In this document: one piece after another, positions 9,321 through 16,880 of the stretch
Layout of the letters: every line of letters starts with the position of its first letter
How positions within the stretch are numbered: the first letter of the stretch is position 1
Assembly: GCF_022662475.1 (NCBI RefSeq)
Contig: NZ_JAKNQQ010000001.1
Coordinates: 868,001-932,000 of the forward strand
Direction of reading: 5' to 3'
Origin: Sphingomonas sp. TREG-RG-20F-R18-01
GTDB lineage: Bacteria > Pseudomonadota > Alphaproteobacteria > Sphingomonadales > Sphingomonadaceae
Length of the DNA: 64,000 nucleotides
The notes under the pieces: generated by a model
The model's database searches: none
Told to the model about the DNA's origin: nothing
Seen by the model: only the letters and a program-made list of their open reading frames with translations
Program-made: the position numbers and the translations under genes

Positions 9321-9340
9321 CGACGACCGACGGGAACCCT
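9313..9340. repeat. Perfect 10-bp inverted repeat between phyR and the 47-aa gene
   Basis: The arms AGGGTTCCCG (9313-9322) and CGGGAACCCT (9331-9340) are perfectly complementary around an 8-base loop. It could be the phyR terminator hairpin (no T run follows) or a protein-binding palindrome overlapping the EcfG -35 element. Confidence 0.5.
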
Positions 9341-9355
9341 CGCAGGCATCGGCAT

Positions 9356-10162
9356 TCAGATCGCGGGAACGGTCGTCTGGTCGAAGAACAACGCTTGCGC
9401 GATCGCCGCCTTGACGGTCGAACGCTGGAACGGCTTGGTTATCAGGAAGGTCGGCTCGGGACGCTCCCCGGTCAGCAGGCGCTCAGGGAAGGCGGTGATG
9501 AAGATCACCGGCACTTCGAACTCCGCCAGAATGTCCTTTACGGCATCGATGCCCGAGCTGTCGTCGGCCAACTGGATGTCGGCGAGCACGAGGCCCGGAC
9601 GATCCTCCATGGCGAGCGCAACGGCCTCGTCGCGCGTAACCGCGACGCCCGTCACATCATGCCCGAGGTCGCGCACGATCGTCTCGATGTCCATCGCGAT
9701 GATCGGTTCGTCCTCGATGATGAGCACGCGCGCCCGGGTCTGCTTCTCGATCTCGGACAAGGCTTCGGCCACCAGTGAATCCACTTCCTCCGGCTCTACC
9801 TCGATCAGGTAGGCCGCGTCTTCCGGGGTAAAGCCCTCCATCGCCGTCAGCAGAAGCGCCTGCCGCGACAACGGTGTCATTCGAGCGAGACGGGCCCGCG
9901 CGATCGCTTCCTGCCCGTCGCCATCCCCCGCGCTCATGTTCTCCGGCGTTTCATCGTAGTTCGTCGACGTCCAGATCGCGTGGAACATGCGATACAGACC
10001 AAGCCGCGGATCGACATCGCGCGGGAACTCCTCTGGCGCCGCGACGATTGCCTCCAGCGTCGCACGAACATACCGGTCACCGTGCGTCTGGCTACCGGTC
10101 AGGGCGCGGCCGTAGCGGCGCAGAAAGGGAAGATGGGGGGCGAGCTGCTGTCCAAGCGACAT
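9356..10162 (-). CDS. phyR: PhyR, general stress response anti-anti-sigma response regulator
   Basis: A 268-residue protein joining an N-terminal sigma-factor mimic (about residues 1-135, similar to EcfG sigma-2 and sigma-4) to a C-terminal receiver domain (about 145-265). Receiver residues are intact: acidic pair Glu150/Asp151, phosphoacceptor Asp195 in LVLADIQL, Thr223 in FITAFPE and Lys243 in ITKPF. Phosphorylation opens the protein so that the sigma-like domain captures NepR and releases EcfG. The ATG at 10162 (MSLGQQLAPHLPFL) matches the usual PhyR start; an in-frame ATG at 10249 would add 29 residues. It is divergent from nepR. Confidence 0.95.
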   Translation of the reverse strand: MSLGQQLAPHLPFLRRYGRALTGSQTHGDRYVRATLEAIVAAPEEFPRDVDPRLGLYRMFHAIWTSTNYDETPENMSAGDGDGQEAIARARLARMTPLSRQALLLTAMEGFTPEDAAYLIEVEPEEVDSLVAEALSEIEKQTRARVLIIEDEPIIAMDIETIVRDLGHDVTGVAVTRDEAVALAMEDRPGLVLADIQLADDSSGIDAVKDILAEFEVPVIFITAFPERLLTGERPEPTFLITKPFQRSTVKAAIAQALFFDQTTVPAI

Positions 10163-10277
10163 GGCTGTCGGGGTCTCCGTGATGGGTCGGTCGGGTGGTC
10201 TTGTGGAAGCGCCCCCCGGCATATGCAACGCGTTTTCTGGCTTCGACATGGTCGAAACTTAAATTCACATCGGAAGG

Positions 10278-10302
10278 GGAACAATCGAAGCGCTATTTGG
10301 TT
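10278..10302 (+). promoter_or_regulatory. Candidate EcfG promoter upstream of nepR
   Basis: GGAAC (10278-10282), a 16-base spacer and GGTT (10299-10302) match the EcfG consensus except for one base. Transcription from here would start about 95 bases before nepR and give the feedback expression of the anti-sigma factor known in this pathway. Confidence 0.5.
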
Positions 10303-10405
10303 TCATGACCCAATCGGGCCGATTGCATTCTTCGTGCAGCGGTTTTCTCAAGCCGGATTGTTACGGCAGCATTTTGACTCTATCCGGGATCCGGATCTTA
10401 GGGGG

Positions 10406-10603
10406 ATGGCATTGCGTTCGGGCGACGACTCTTTGAAAAAGCCGGGAGCGGCCGTGGCGCCGAAGACCGGGGGCTCTGCCGCGGGTGCGAAGGTGCAAAG
10501 CAAGGATCGCGACATGGGCGCGGCTCTGCGAACCGTGTATCAGCGCACGGTCGAGGAGGAGATCCCGTCAGAGATGCTCGACCTTCTTGGCAAGTTAGAC
10601 TGA
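10406..10603 (+). CDS. nepR: NepR family anti-sigma factor
   Basis: A 65-residue anti-sigma factor for EcfG. The N-terminal 35 residues are charged and disordered-looking. The C-terminal part ALRTVYQRTVEEEIP then SEMLDLLGKLD is the conserved NepR helix pair that grips the sigma factor or the PhyR sigma-like domain. The same frame is open far upstream, so the start is judged from family length: ATG 10406 sits directly after AGGGGG, which is tight for ribosome binding, and TTG at 10412 would be better spaced. It is followed after 7 bases by the PhyP-like gene. Confidence 0.88.
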   Translation: MALRSGDDSLKKPGAAVAPKTGGSAAGAKVQSKDRDMGAALRTVYQRTVEEEIPSEMLDLLGKLD

Positions 10604-10610
10604 TCCTGCG

Positions 10611-12194
10611 GTGACCGAATTCGCGGGCGACACTACCCCCGCGCGGACAGGCCGAAAGATCGACCGCGTCCCGACGGGAGCCAAGGTCTTTCTGATCCTC
10701 AGCGCGGCGCTGTTGCCGTTGGCCATCATCGCATTTTTCGCGACGCTGCGGACGGCCGAGCTGGCCGATGAGGCGACGCGTGCGCAAATGCGGGTCACCA
10801 CCACCGAAAGTGCCCGCAAGCTGGCGATTGAGCTGATCGGCGACATGACGGCGCTGCGGGTATCGCTCAACGCGCTGGAACTCGATGCAGGCGACGCACC
10901 GAGTTGCGCCCGGGCGCAGGGCGTCTTCGCGCCCCAGCTCACGGCAGGCACGCGGTTCGCGATCACCGACGCACGCGGGCGGGTGATTTGCGGTGCGCCC
11001 CTGCCGGTTGCCGCGTCGGCGGCGCCGCCCAGCCTGGATGGCCCCGTCACGGCGCGGATCTACCCGGGTCGCGGCCTGACGCTGTCGACCACCAGCAGTT
11101 CGGGCCGGACGCGCGCGGCGGCGTATTTCCCCGCCGCGGTGCTCGAGGCGGTCTCGGCTCCAAGCGCATACGCCCAAGCGTACGAATCCGAACTCGTTCT
11201 GGATCGACGCACGCTCACGTTGCAACAGCTCCCACGCCAGAACCCGCTCGAACGCCGGACAGCGCTCTCGATGCCGATCGGCGTCGATGACATTGCGCTC
11301 GTGACCCGTACGCCGACCGCGCCGATCACGTCTCCGGTCCTGATTGCACTGGTCCTGCCGATCGTGATGTGGGCGGCTGCCGCCGGGATCGGCTGGTTCG
11401 TGGTCGATCGGTTGCTGATCAGGTCGCTTCGCCAGTTGCGGAGCCGCGTAGCGTTGTTCGTCCCGGGCGAAGAAATCGATCCGGGCGTGATGCATGCCCT
11501 CCCCGCCCAGGAAATTCGGGAACTGGGCGAGACCTTCCGCGCCATCAGCCGTACCGTCGCGGAGCACGAGGCGGGGCTGGCCGAAGGGCTTGTCCGCCAG
11601 ACCAGACTGACCCGCGAAGTGCATCACCGCGTGAAGAACAACCTTCAGGTCATTTCCAGTCTCATCAATTTCCACGCGCGCGCCGCCCGCAGCCGCGAAG
11701 CCGCCGATGCCTATGCGTCGATCCAGCGTCGCGTCGACGCGCTGGCCGTGGTGCATCGCAACCACTTTGCCGAGATCGAGGAAAATCGTGGCCTGCAGCT
11801 CCGCTCGGTCATCGGCGAACTTGCCGCCAACATCCGCGCCACCGCACCGGAAGAGGCGCAGCTGAGCATAGCGCTGGATATCGCGCCGTTTCTGGCCAAC
11901 CAGGACATTGCGATCGCGATTGCCTTCCTGATTACCGAGATCGTCGAACTCGCGATCACCGTCAACGCGACCACGCAGGTGCGGATCTCGGTATCGAGCG
12001 ATCCATCGGAGCAGCGCGCCCTATTGCGGATCAACTCGCCGTCGCTCGTCGATAGCGATGCGATGCGGACCCTGGTGCAGGAACGCTACGGTCGCGTCAT
12101 CGAGGGGCTGTCACGGCAGTTGAGGTCGAAACTGCACTATGATCCGCTGGTCGGTGCGTATGAAATTTCGGTCGCGATCACCGGCCGCGACTGA
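10611..12194 (+). CDS. phyP: PhyP-like HisKA_2 membrane histidine kinase homologue with degenerate ATPase
   Basis: A 527-residue membrane sensor with two transmembrane helices (about 24-46 and 240-264) flanking a periplasmic domain, a HAMP-like linker, and a HisKA_2 dimerisation box REVHHRVKNNLQVISSL with His338/His339. The C-terminal ATPase region is degenerate: the N-box position reads ITEIVELAIT without the asparagine, the expected DNGxG is RINSPS, and no GLGL box is seen. In Sphingomonas sp. Fr1 a protein at this position, PhyP, is a negative regulator of PhyR. The sequence fits a phosphatase that cannot autophosphorylate. It starts at GTG 10611, 7 bases after nepR. Confidence 0.82.
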   Translation: MTEFAGDTTPARTGRKIDRVPTGAKVFLILSAALLPLAIIAFFATLRTAELADEATRAQMRVTTTESARKLAIELIGDMTALRVSLNALELDAGDAPSCARAQGVFAPQLTAGTRFAITDARGRVICGAPLPVAASAAPPSLDGPVTARIYPGRGLTLSTTSSSGRTRAAAYFPAAVLEAVSAPSAYAQAYESELVLDRRTLTLQQLPRQNPLERRTALSMPIGVDDIALVTRTPTAPITSPVLIALVLPIVMWAAAAGIGWFVVDRLLIRSLRQLRSRVALFVPGEEIDPGVMHALPAQEIRELGETFRAISRTVAEHEAGLAEGLVRQTRLTREVHHRVKNNLQVISSLINFHARAARSREAADAYASIQRRVDALAVVHRNHFAEIEENRGLQLRSVIGELAANIRATAPEEAQLSIALDIAPFLANQDIAIAIAFLITEIVELAITVNATTQVRISVSSDPSEQRALLRINSPSLVDSDAMRTLVQERYGRVIEGLSRQLRSKLHYDPLVGAYEISVAITGRD

Positions 12195-12238
12195 CGTAAC
12201 CGTCATTACGAAAAATACGCAGACGCGATGTTTTTGCT

Positions 12239-12263
12239 GGAACCAGACAGCGGGCAGTCCGTT
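12239..12263 (+). promoter_or_regulatory. Consensus EcfG promoter
   Basis: GGAAC (12239-12243), exactly 16 bases, then CGTT (12260-12263): a full match to the EcfG consensus. The predicted start of transcription, about 12270, coincides with the first base of a 10-bp hairpin, and there is no good reading frame directly downstream. Confidence 0.7.
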
Positions 12264-12269
12264 TTATGC

Positions 12270-12368
12270 TTCGGATAGCGAATTTATGCCCCCCCGCTCT
12301 CGCTATCCGCAACATGGGCCCGGTCGCGCTTACCCCTCCCCCCCCCCGGTGGCGCGTCCGGGCCCAAT
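12270..12368 (+). ncRNA. Candidate EcfG-controlled small RNA with two C-rich loops
   Basis: Seen directly: hairpin 1 has perfect 10-bp arms 12272-12281 and 12300-12309 with an 18-base loop holding seven consecutive C. Hairpin 2 has 14-base arms 12316-12329 and 12352-12365 with one T-T mismatch and a loop with a ten-C run (12338-12347). A consensus EcfG promoter ends 7 bases before. Unpaired C tracts are typical of RNAs that pair with GGAG ribosome sites, and the sigma-T-dependent RNA GsrN of Caulobacter uses a C-rich loop. There is no T run after hairpin 2, so the 3' end is a guess. The alternative is a long leader for the entericidin gene. Confidence 0.5.
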
Positions 12369-12422
12369 TCTCCCCAGCATCGTCGGAATTGTCTTCGAGC
12401 GCGCCGATCGCGCGTTGGAGCC

Positions 12423-12447
12423 GGAACGATCTTGCCGCTGGATCATT
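12423..12447 (+). promoter_or_regulatory. Second, weaker EcfG-like promoter before the entericidin gene
   Basis: GGAAC (12423-12427), 16 bases, then CATT (12444-12447), one mismatch from consensus. It would give the lipoprotein gene a leader of about 48 bases, independent of the candidate RNA upstream. Confidence 0.4.
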
Positions 12448-12500
12448 CCGTTCCCAGGCATCCAACCTTGGCTGGAAGCTGATCGTCAAAGGAGATTCGT

Positions 12501-12635
12501 ATGCGTAAGGTTCTTAGTCTCGCTCTCATCGCCAGCGCCGTTCTGGTCAGCGCTTGCAACACCGTCGAAGGTGTCGGCAAGGACGTGAAGTCGGCCGGCA
12601 ACACCGTTGCCAAGACGGCAGACAGCGCGAAGTAA
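12501..12635 (+). CDS. Entericidin A/B family lipoprotein, 44 aa
   Basis: A 44-residue small lipoprotein. MRKVLSLALIASAVLVSAC is a lipoprotein signal with lipobox VSAC, and the mature peptide NTVEGVGKDVKSAGNTVAK contains the entericidin VxGxGxDxxxxG pattern. E. coli entericidins form a stationary-phase antidote/toxin pair at the outer membrane; stress control by an EcfG-type promoter here fits that theme. GGAG precedes the ATG by 6 bases. Only one entericidin gene is present, with no partner. Confidence 0.85.
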   Translation: MRKVLSLALIASAVLVSACNTVEGVGKDVKSAGNTVAKTADSAK

Positions 12636-12657
12636 GCGACGCTTCAGCATTGAAAAA

Positions 12658-12692
12658 GGCCGTCCCCGGGTGCCGGGGGCGGCCTTTTTTTT
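12658..12692. terminator. Bidirectional intrinsic terminator
   Basis: A 12-base GC stem (GGCCGTCCCCGG with CCGGGGGCGGCC) has eight T at 12685-12692 on the plus side and five A at 12653-12657, which become T on the minus transcript. It can end both the entericidin transcript and the convergent tat operon. Confidence 0.9.
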
Positions 12693-12733
12693 GGATAGGT
12701 AAGCCAGGGAACCGCAGCTGGCTGACCGATCGG

Positions 12734-13513
12734 TCAGCTTTCGACGAGATCGGTCTTTTCGGCCTTCTTGCGGCCGCGCTCCGAAAACCAGATCGCGATC
12801 AGCGCAAGTTCGTAGAGCAGCACCAGCGGCACCGCGAGCATGATCATCGACCCAGCGTCCGGCGGCGCAAGAACGAGCGCCAGCGCGAAACATCCGACGA
12901 TCGCATAGCGCCGGGCGGCAACCAACTGCTTGCGGGTAACGAGGCCGGCACGTTCGACGATCATCAGCACGACCGGCATCAGGAATGCGATCCCGAAGCC
13001 AAACAGGAACTGCATGATGAAATCGAGGTAGCTCGCCACCGACGTCAGGGCTTCCTGATGCACGCCCCCGAGGTTGCCCTGGAAACTGAGCAGGAAGTGG
13101 AGCGCCGCCGGAACGGCGACGAAATAGGCCATCGACGCGCCCATCGCGAACAGGACGGGCGTGGCGATCAGGAACGGCAGCAAGGCGCGCTTCTCCTGCC
13201 GGTACAGACCCGGCGCGACAAAGCCCCAAAGCTGGTTCGCAATGACCGGAAAGGAGATCATCAGCGCCGCGAACAGTGCGATCTTGAGCTGCACGAAAAA
13301 GCCGTCGAACACGCCGATCGTGACGATCTTCGTCTGTCCTGCCTTAAGCAGCGGCTGGACCAGAATGGCGAAAATATCCCGCGAAAAGACATAGGTCACG
13401 ATGACGGCGACGAACACGGTCGCCAGCGAATAGAAGAGCCGCCGCCGGAGCTCGATTAGATGGTCGAGCAACGGGGCGCGGCTCGCCTCCAGATCATCGA
13501 CGGGGGCGTTCAT
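12734..13513 (-). CDS. tatC: Sec-independent protein translocase TatC
   Basis: A 259-residue polytopic inner-membrane receptor for twin-arginine signal peptides. Family marks are seen: APLLDHLIELRRRLFYSL at the N-terminus with the conserved HxxELRxR, GLYRQEKR after the second helix, and six hydrophobic segments. It overlaps the tatB stop by four bases (ATGA), so translation is coupled. A likely client in this window is the DUF1501 protein with an RRSFLG signal. Confidence 0.95.
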   Translation of the reverse strand: MNAPVDDLEASRAPLLDHLIELRRRLFYSLATVFVAVIVTYVFSRDIFAILVQPLLKAGQTKIVTIGVFDGFFVQLKIALFAALMISFPVIANQLWGFVAPGLYRQEKRALLPFLIATPVLFAMGASMAYFVAVPAALHFLLSFQGNLGGVHQEALTSVASYLDFIMQFLFGFGIAFLMPVVLMIVERAGLVTRKQLVAARRYAIVGCFALALVLAPPDAGSMIMLAVPLVLLYELALIAIWFSERGRKKAEKTDLVES

Positions 13514-13938
13514 GACTGGACCGCGCGGGACGCGGGCGAAGCGGGACCTGCCGGGGGCGTATCGGCCGCCGCGGGCTGCGCGGGGCCGGCTGGCCCGTCA
13601 TGTGGCGGCAGCAGCACGGGCTGCTCGACGGTATGCGGTGCCGCATCCTCCTCGGCGGCGGAGGCAGCGGAGTCCGCCGACGGCAGCATCTGGACCGGCG
13701 TCGGTGGATGTTCGCGCATGATGCGCTCATTCTCCGCCGCCCATTTCTTTTCCATCTCGTGCAGTTCCGCCTCACGCAGCATCGAATCGAAGCCCGATCG
13801 GAACTGCGTCGCAACCCCGCGCACCCGCCCGATCCAATAGCCTGCCGTGCGCATCGCCTTGGGCAGGTCCTTGGGCGGGATGACGAGCAAGGCTACGACC
13901 CCGAGAATGATCACCTCAGACGATGCGACGTCGAACAT
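13510..13938 (-). CDS. tatB: Sec-independent protein translocase TatB
   Basis: A 142-residue TatB: one N-terminal membrane helix (MFDVASSEVIILGVVALLVI), a hinge PPKDLPKAMR, an amphipathic helix to about residue 80, and an Ala/Pro-rich cytoplasmic tail. TatB forms the substrate receptor with TatC. It sits between tatA (18 bases upstream) and tatC (overlap of four bases). Confidence 0.93.
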   Translation of the reverse strand: MFDVASSEVIILGVVALLVIPPKDLPKAMRTAGYWIGRVRGVATQFRSGFDSMLREAELHEMEKKWAAENERIMREHPPTPVQMLPSADSAASAAEEDAAPHTVEQPVLLPPHDGPAGPAQPAAADTPPAGPASPASRAVQS

Positions 13939-13956
13939 GCAGCTACCGGTCCGAAA

Positions 13957-14193
13957 TCAGACTTCGCGGTCGCGAACGCGATTGCCGTCGCGGTCGAACA
14001 CAGGGTCCGCTGCCGCCTTGGCTTCGATCCGGCTCGGCTCGCGGCCCGGCTCGTCGTCTTCGGCCATGCCCTTCTTGAACTGCTTGATGCCCTTGGCGAC
14101 GTCACCCATCATGCTGGAGAAGCGACCGCCGCCCAGCACGAGGATGGCGATGACGCCGAAAATGAGCCAGTGCACAAGGCTGAAACCACCCAT
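13957..14193 (-). CDS. tatA: Sec-independent protein translocase TatA
   Basis: A 78-residue TatA: MGGFSLVHWLIFGVIAILVLGGGR is the short membrane helix, followed by the FSSMMGDVAKGIKQFKKGM amphipathic helix and an acidic tail. It forms the protein-conducting oligomer. The ATG at 14193 has AGGAG seven bases ahead and is preferred over an in-frame TTG at 14199. It heads the tatABC block downstream of scpB. Confidence 0.93.
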   Translation of the reverse strand: MGGFSLVHWLIFGVIAILVLGGGRFSSMMGDVAKGIKQFKKGMAEDDEPGREPSRIEAKAAADPVFDRDGNRVRDREV

Positions 14194-14220
14194 GGTCAAT
14201 CTCCTAGGAATTCATTCTAT

Positions 14221-14796
14221 CTAGTCTTCATCGTACGCGTTTGCCACCTCCATAGTTTCAAACGCGAGATCGATGGGATCAAGAAGCCCTGCCGCCTTGA
14301 GGTCCTCCAGCCCGGGCAGATCCCGACGGCTGGCCAATCCGAAGTGCGCAAGGAACTCGGCTGTGGTCGCATATAGCAAGGGACGGCCCGGCACTTCGCG
14401 CCGCCCGGCGGGCCGGATCCATCCGGCCTCCATCAACACGTCGAGCGTTCCCTTGGAAATCTGAACCCCGCGGATCGCCTCGATTTCCGCGCGTGTCGCG
14501 GGTTCGTGATAGGCGATGATGGCCAGCGTCTCGATTCCCGCGCGACTGAGCTTGCGCGGTTCCTCGTGGGTGCGCCGCAGCAGGTGCGCCATGTCGGACG
14601 CTGTCTGAAAGTGCCAGCGATCCCCCCGCCGCACGAGTTCGATCCCGCGACCGGCGTAATCGGCCTGCAACCGCGCAAGCGCCGGCTTGACCTCGACCCC
14701 GCCGAGATGGGTCCGGATCGCATCCGCGGTCATCGGTTCGGTAGCCGCGAACAGCACCGCCTCCACGGCGCGGACCGTTGCGTCAGGCGGCGTCAC
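14221..14796 (-). CDS. scpB: Segregation and condensation protein B
   Basis: A 191-residue winged-helix subunit that joins ScpA and SMC in chromosome condensation. Diagnostic sequence: VEAVLFAATEPM, ALARLQADYAGRGIELVR, ETLAIIAYHEPATRAEIEAIRG, and GRPLLYATTAEFLAHFGL. It starts at GTG 14796, whose GTGA overlaps the scpA stop by four bases. The frame is open further upstream into scpA, so the start is set by the family N-terminus and the overlap. Confidence 0.92.
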   Translation of the reverse strand: MTPPDATVRAVEAVLFAATEPMTADAIRTHLGGVEVKPALARLQADYAGRGIELVRRGDRWHFQTASDMAHLLRRTHEEPRKLSRAGIETLAIIAYHEPATRAEIEAIRGVQISKGTLDVLMEAGWIRPAGRREVPGRPLLYATTAEFLAHFGLASRRDLPGLEDLKAAGLLDPIDLAFETMEVANAYDED

Positions 14797-15533
14797 GCAG
14801 CGCCCGCCACGATCGCGCGGATATACAGTGGCGCGAATGGTGACTGCTGGCGCAGCTCGACCTTGCCTTGCTTCGCCAATTCGAGCGCGGCGAGAAAGGA
14901 GGATGCGAGCGCGGACTTGCGGAACAGACCGTTCGCATCGTCGGGCAGGAACGTCTCGATGACGCTCCAGTCGATCTGCGCGCCCACCAGCCGCGACACG
15001 CGCGCGAGCGCTGCCTCCAGCGTCATCACCGGGCGCTGGGCAACGATGTGCATCACCGGCCTGGTTCGTGCCGTGATCACCCCATAGGCCGATATCAGAT
15101 CGTAGATTTCCGCCTGCCACAGCGCCTTGCGCATCGTCCGCAATCCCTCGGGCGCGCCCCGCAGGAACACGTCGCGCCCGACCCGGTCGCGGGAGACCAG
15201 CCGCGCACCCGCTTCGCGCATCGCACTCAAGCGTTCGAGCCGAAGGTGCAGGCGCAACGCCAATTCCTCCGGCGATGGCTCGATTTCGGGATCGCGCGGC
15301 AACAGCAGCGCTGATTTCAGATAGGCCAGCCACGCTGCCATCACGAGATAATCGGCGGCCAGCTCGAGGGTCGCCTTGGCATCCTCGACAAACCGCAGAT
15401 ATTGGTCGACCAGCGCGAGGATCGAGATCTGCTTGAGATCGACTTTCTGGTTCCGCGCGAGGGCGAGCAGCAGGTCCAGCGGACCTTCCCAGCCTTCGAT
15501 ATCGAGCGTGAGGGTTTCGGGCGTGTCGGTCAT
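14793..15533 (-). CDS. scpA: Segregation and condensation protein A
   Basis: A 246-residue kleisin of the SMC-ScpAB complex. The N-terminal EGWEGPLDLLLALARNQKVDL is the conserved SMC-neck binding helix region, ATLELAADYLVMAAWLAYLKSALLLP follows, and a small winged helix closes the protein (FLAALELAKQGKVELRQ). It is translationally coupled to scpB and lies in the argS-SPOR-nagZ-scpA-scpB-tat order common in alphaproteobacteria. Confidence 0.93.
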   Translation of the reverse strand: MTDTPETLTLDIEGWEGPLDLLLALARNQKVDLKQISILALVDQYLRFVEDAKATLELAADYLVMAAWLAYLKSALLLPRDPEIEPSPEELALRLHLRLERLSAMREAGARLVSRDRVGRDVFLRGAPEGLRTMRKALWQAEIYDLISAYGVITARTRPVMHIVAQRPVMTLEAALARVSRLVGAQIDWSVIETFLPDDANGLFRKSALASSFLAALELAKQGKVELRQQSPFAPLYIRAIVAGAA

Positions 15534-15612
15534 GCGTTGCGTGGCACGCTACCAAATTCGCGCATGGAGGGGGAGCGGCTTGTCACGTTGACGCGGTGAA
15601 GGGCGGAGTGAT

Positions 15613-15783
15613 GAATCCCCGTCACCCCGGCGGAGGCCGGGGCCGCCAAGTTTGCCGTTTTCCCGCGAAGGCGGGAATCCAGAGCCAAGCAGAACAACGA
15701 CTTGCAGTTCTTGCGACTCCTGGACTCCCGCGTTCGCGGGAGAACACCAAAGGTTTCGCAAAGGTCGCGCCCACTCCGGGGTG
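15613..15783. repeat. Dispersed palindromic intergenic repeat, inverted pair
   Basis: The scpA-nagZ spacer holds two copies, in opposite orientation, of a palindromic unit: CCCGCGAAGGCGGGAATCC near 15661-15680 and its near-mirror GACTCCCGCGTTCGCGGG near 15723-15740, with further matching flanks GTCACCCCGG and CCGGGGTGATG at the outer ends. Units of this form are scattered between genes in sphingomonad chromosomes. The whole spacer can fold into one long cruciform. Confidence 0.7.
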
Positions 15784-15825
15784 ATGCGTGTACTGCGGCT
15801 GCGCCAATCTGCGCCCCCCGCCCCC

Positions 15826-16833
15826 TCAAACCAGCGCGAGCAACGCATCCCGCTTGGCGATCAGCGCGGCCATGTCCCCCTCGGGCACCACCCCCGCAAC
15901 CGTTGCCATCGCGCGATCGAGCCGGTCGCGCGACACTGCCGCCATCTCGCCGAGCCGCCCCGCGATATCGATCATCTCGTCCATCCGTGCCCAGCAATCG
16001 AGGACCAGGTCGCACCCCGCGGCGATCGCTCCGGCGGCCTTGTCGCCCGCGCTCCCCGACAGCGCCTTCATGTCGATGTCGTCGGTCATCAACAGGCCAT
16101 CGAAGCCGATCCGCTTGCGGATGATCTCCTCGATGACGATGGGCGAAAGCGTGGCGGGTCGATCGCGATCCCACGCCTCGAACACGATATGCGACGTCAT
16201 GCCCATTGGGGCGTGCCTGAGGCTGGCAAAGGGCTGAAGATCGACGGCAAGCTCCGCATCCGTCGCGGTGACGGTCGGCAGGTGATAGTGCGTGTCGACC
16301 CGCGCCCGCCCGTGGCCAGGCATATGCTTGACCACGCCGACGACGCCCGCAGCCTGCAGCCCATCGAGGATCGCCCGCCCCATGGCGGCAACGCGCAAGG
16401 GTTCGGAGCCCAGCGCCCGGCTGGTGATCGCCTCGGTCGTGTCGGGCTGCGCGACGTCGAGCAGCGGCAGGCAATCGACCGTGATCCCGACTTCGGCGAG
16501 CATCAGCCCGATCGCCTGCGCGTTCACCTTCGCCGCCTCGATCGCGGAGATCGGTGCAATATCGTAGAGCGCGTCGAACGCGGGTCCGGCTGGGAATTCC
16601 GGCCATTTGGGCGCGCGCATCCGCGCGACGCGGCCGCCCTCCTGGTCGATCAGAATTGGCAGGTCCGCCCGCCCCGACACAGCCCGGAGACTGTCGGTCA
16701 ACGCGCGGACCTGGCTTCGGTCCGCGATATTGCGCTTGAACAGAATATAGCCGGCGGGCTCCACGGCGCGGAAAAAAGCGCGTTCGTCGGGCGTAAGGGT
16801 CAGGCCGGACAGGCCGAAGATGACAGGCTTCAT
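15826..16833 (-). CDS. nagZ: Beta-N-acetylhexosaminidase NagZ
   Basis: A 335-residue cytoplasmic GH3 glycosidase that removes GlcNAc from anhydro-muropeptides during cell wall recycling. Key sequences: LPILIDQEGGRVARM with the substrate-binding DQEGG, KHMPGHGRARVDTHYHLP (KHFPGHG with the catalytic Asp/His loop) and the nucleophile Asp in GLLMTDDIDMKAL. Length is normal. It sits between a SPOR protein and scpA in the same-strand operon. Confidence 0.95.
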   Translation of the reverse strand: MKPVIFGLSGLTLTPDERAFFRAVEPAGYILFKRNIADRSQVRALTDSLRAVSGRADLPILIDQEGGRVARMRAPKWPEFPAGPAFDALYDIAPISAIEAAKVNAQAIGLMLAEVGITVDCLPLLDVAQPDTTEAITSRALGSEPLRVAAMGRAILDGLQAAGVVGVVKHMPGHGRARVDTHYHLPTVTATDAELAVDLQPFASLRHAPMGMTSHIVFEAWDRDRPATLSPIVIEEIIRKRIGFDGLLMTDDIDMKALSGSAGDKAAGAIAAGCDLVLDCWARMDEMIDIAGRLGEMAAVSRDRLDRAMATVAGVVPEGDMAALIAKRDALLALV

Positions 16834-16880
16834 GCGCCCGTCCTATCGCCCCGTGCCCGCCGCGTCACCCCGGTGCCGCG

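Noticed and set aside
14797..15555. Upstream extension of the scpB frame through scpA
   Set aside because: The extension is a shifted reading of scpA; the conserved scpB start and the GTGA overlap set the start at 14796.
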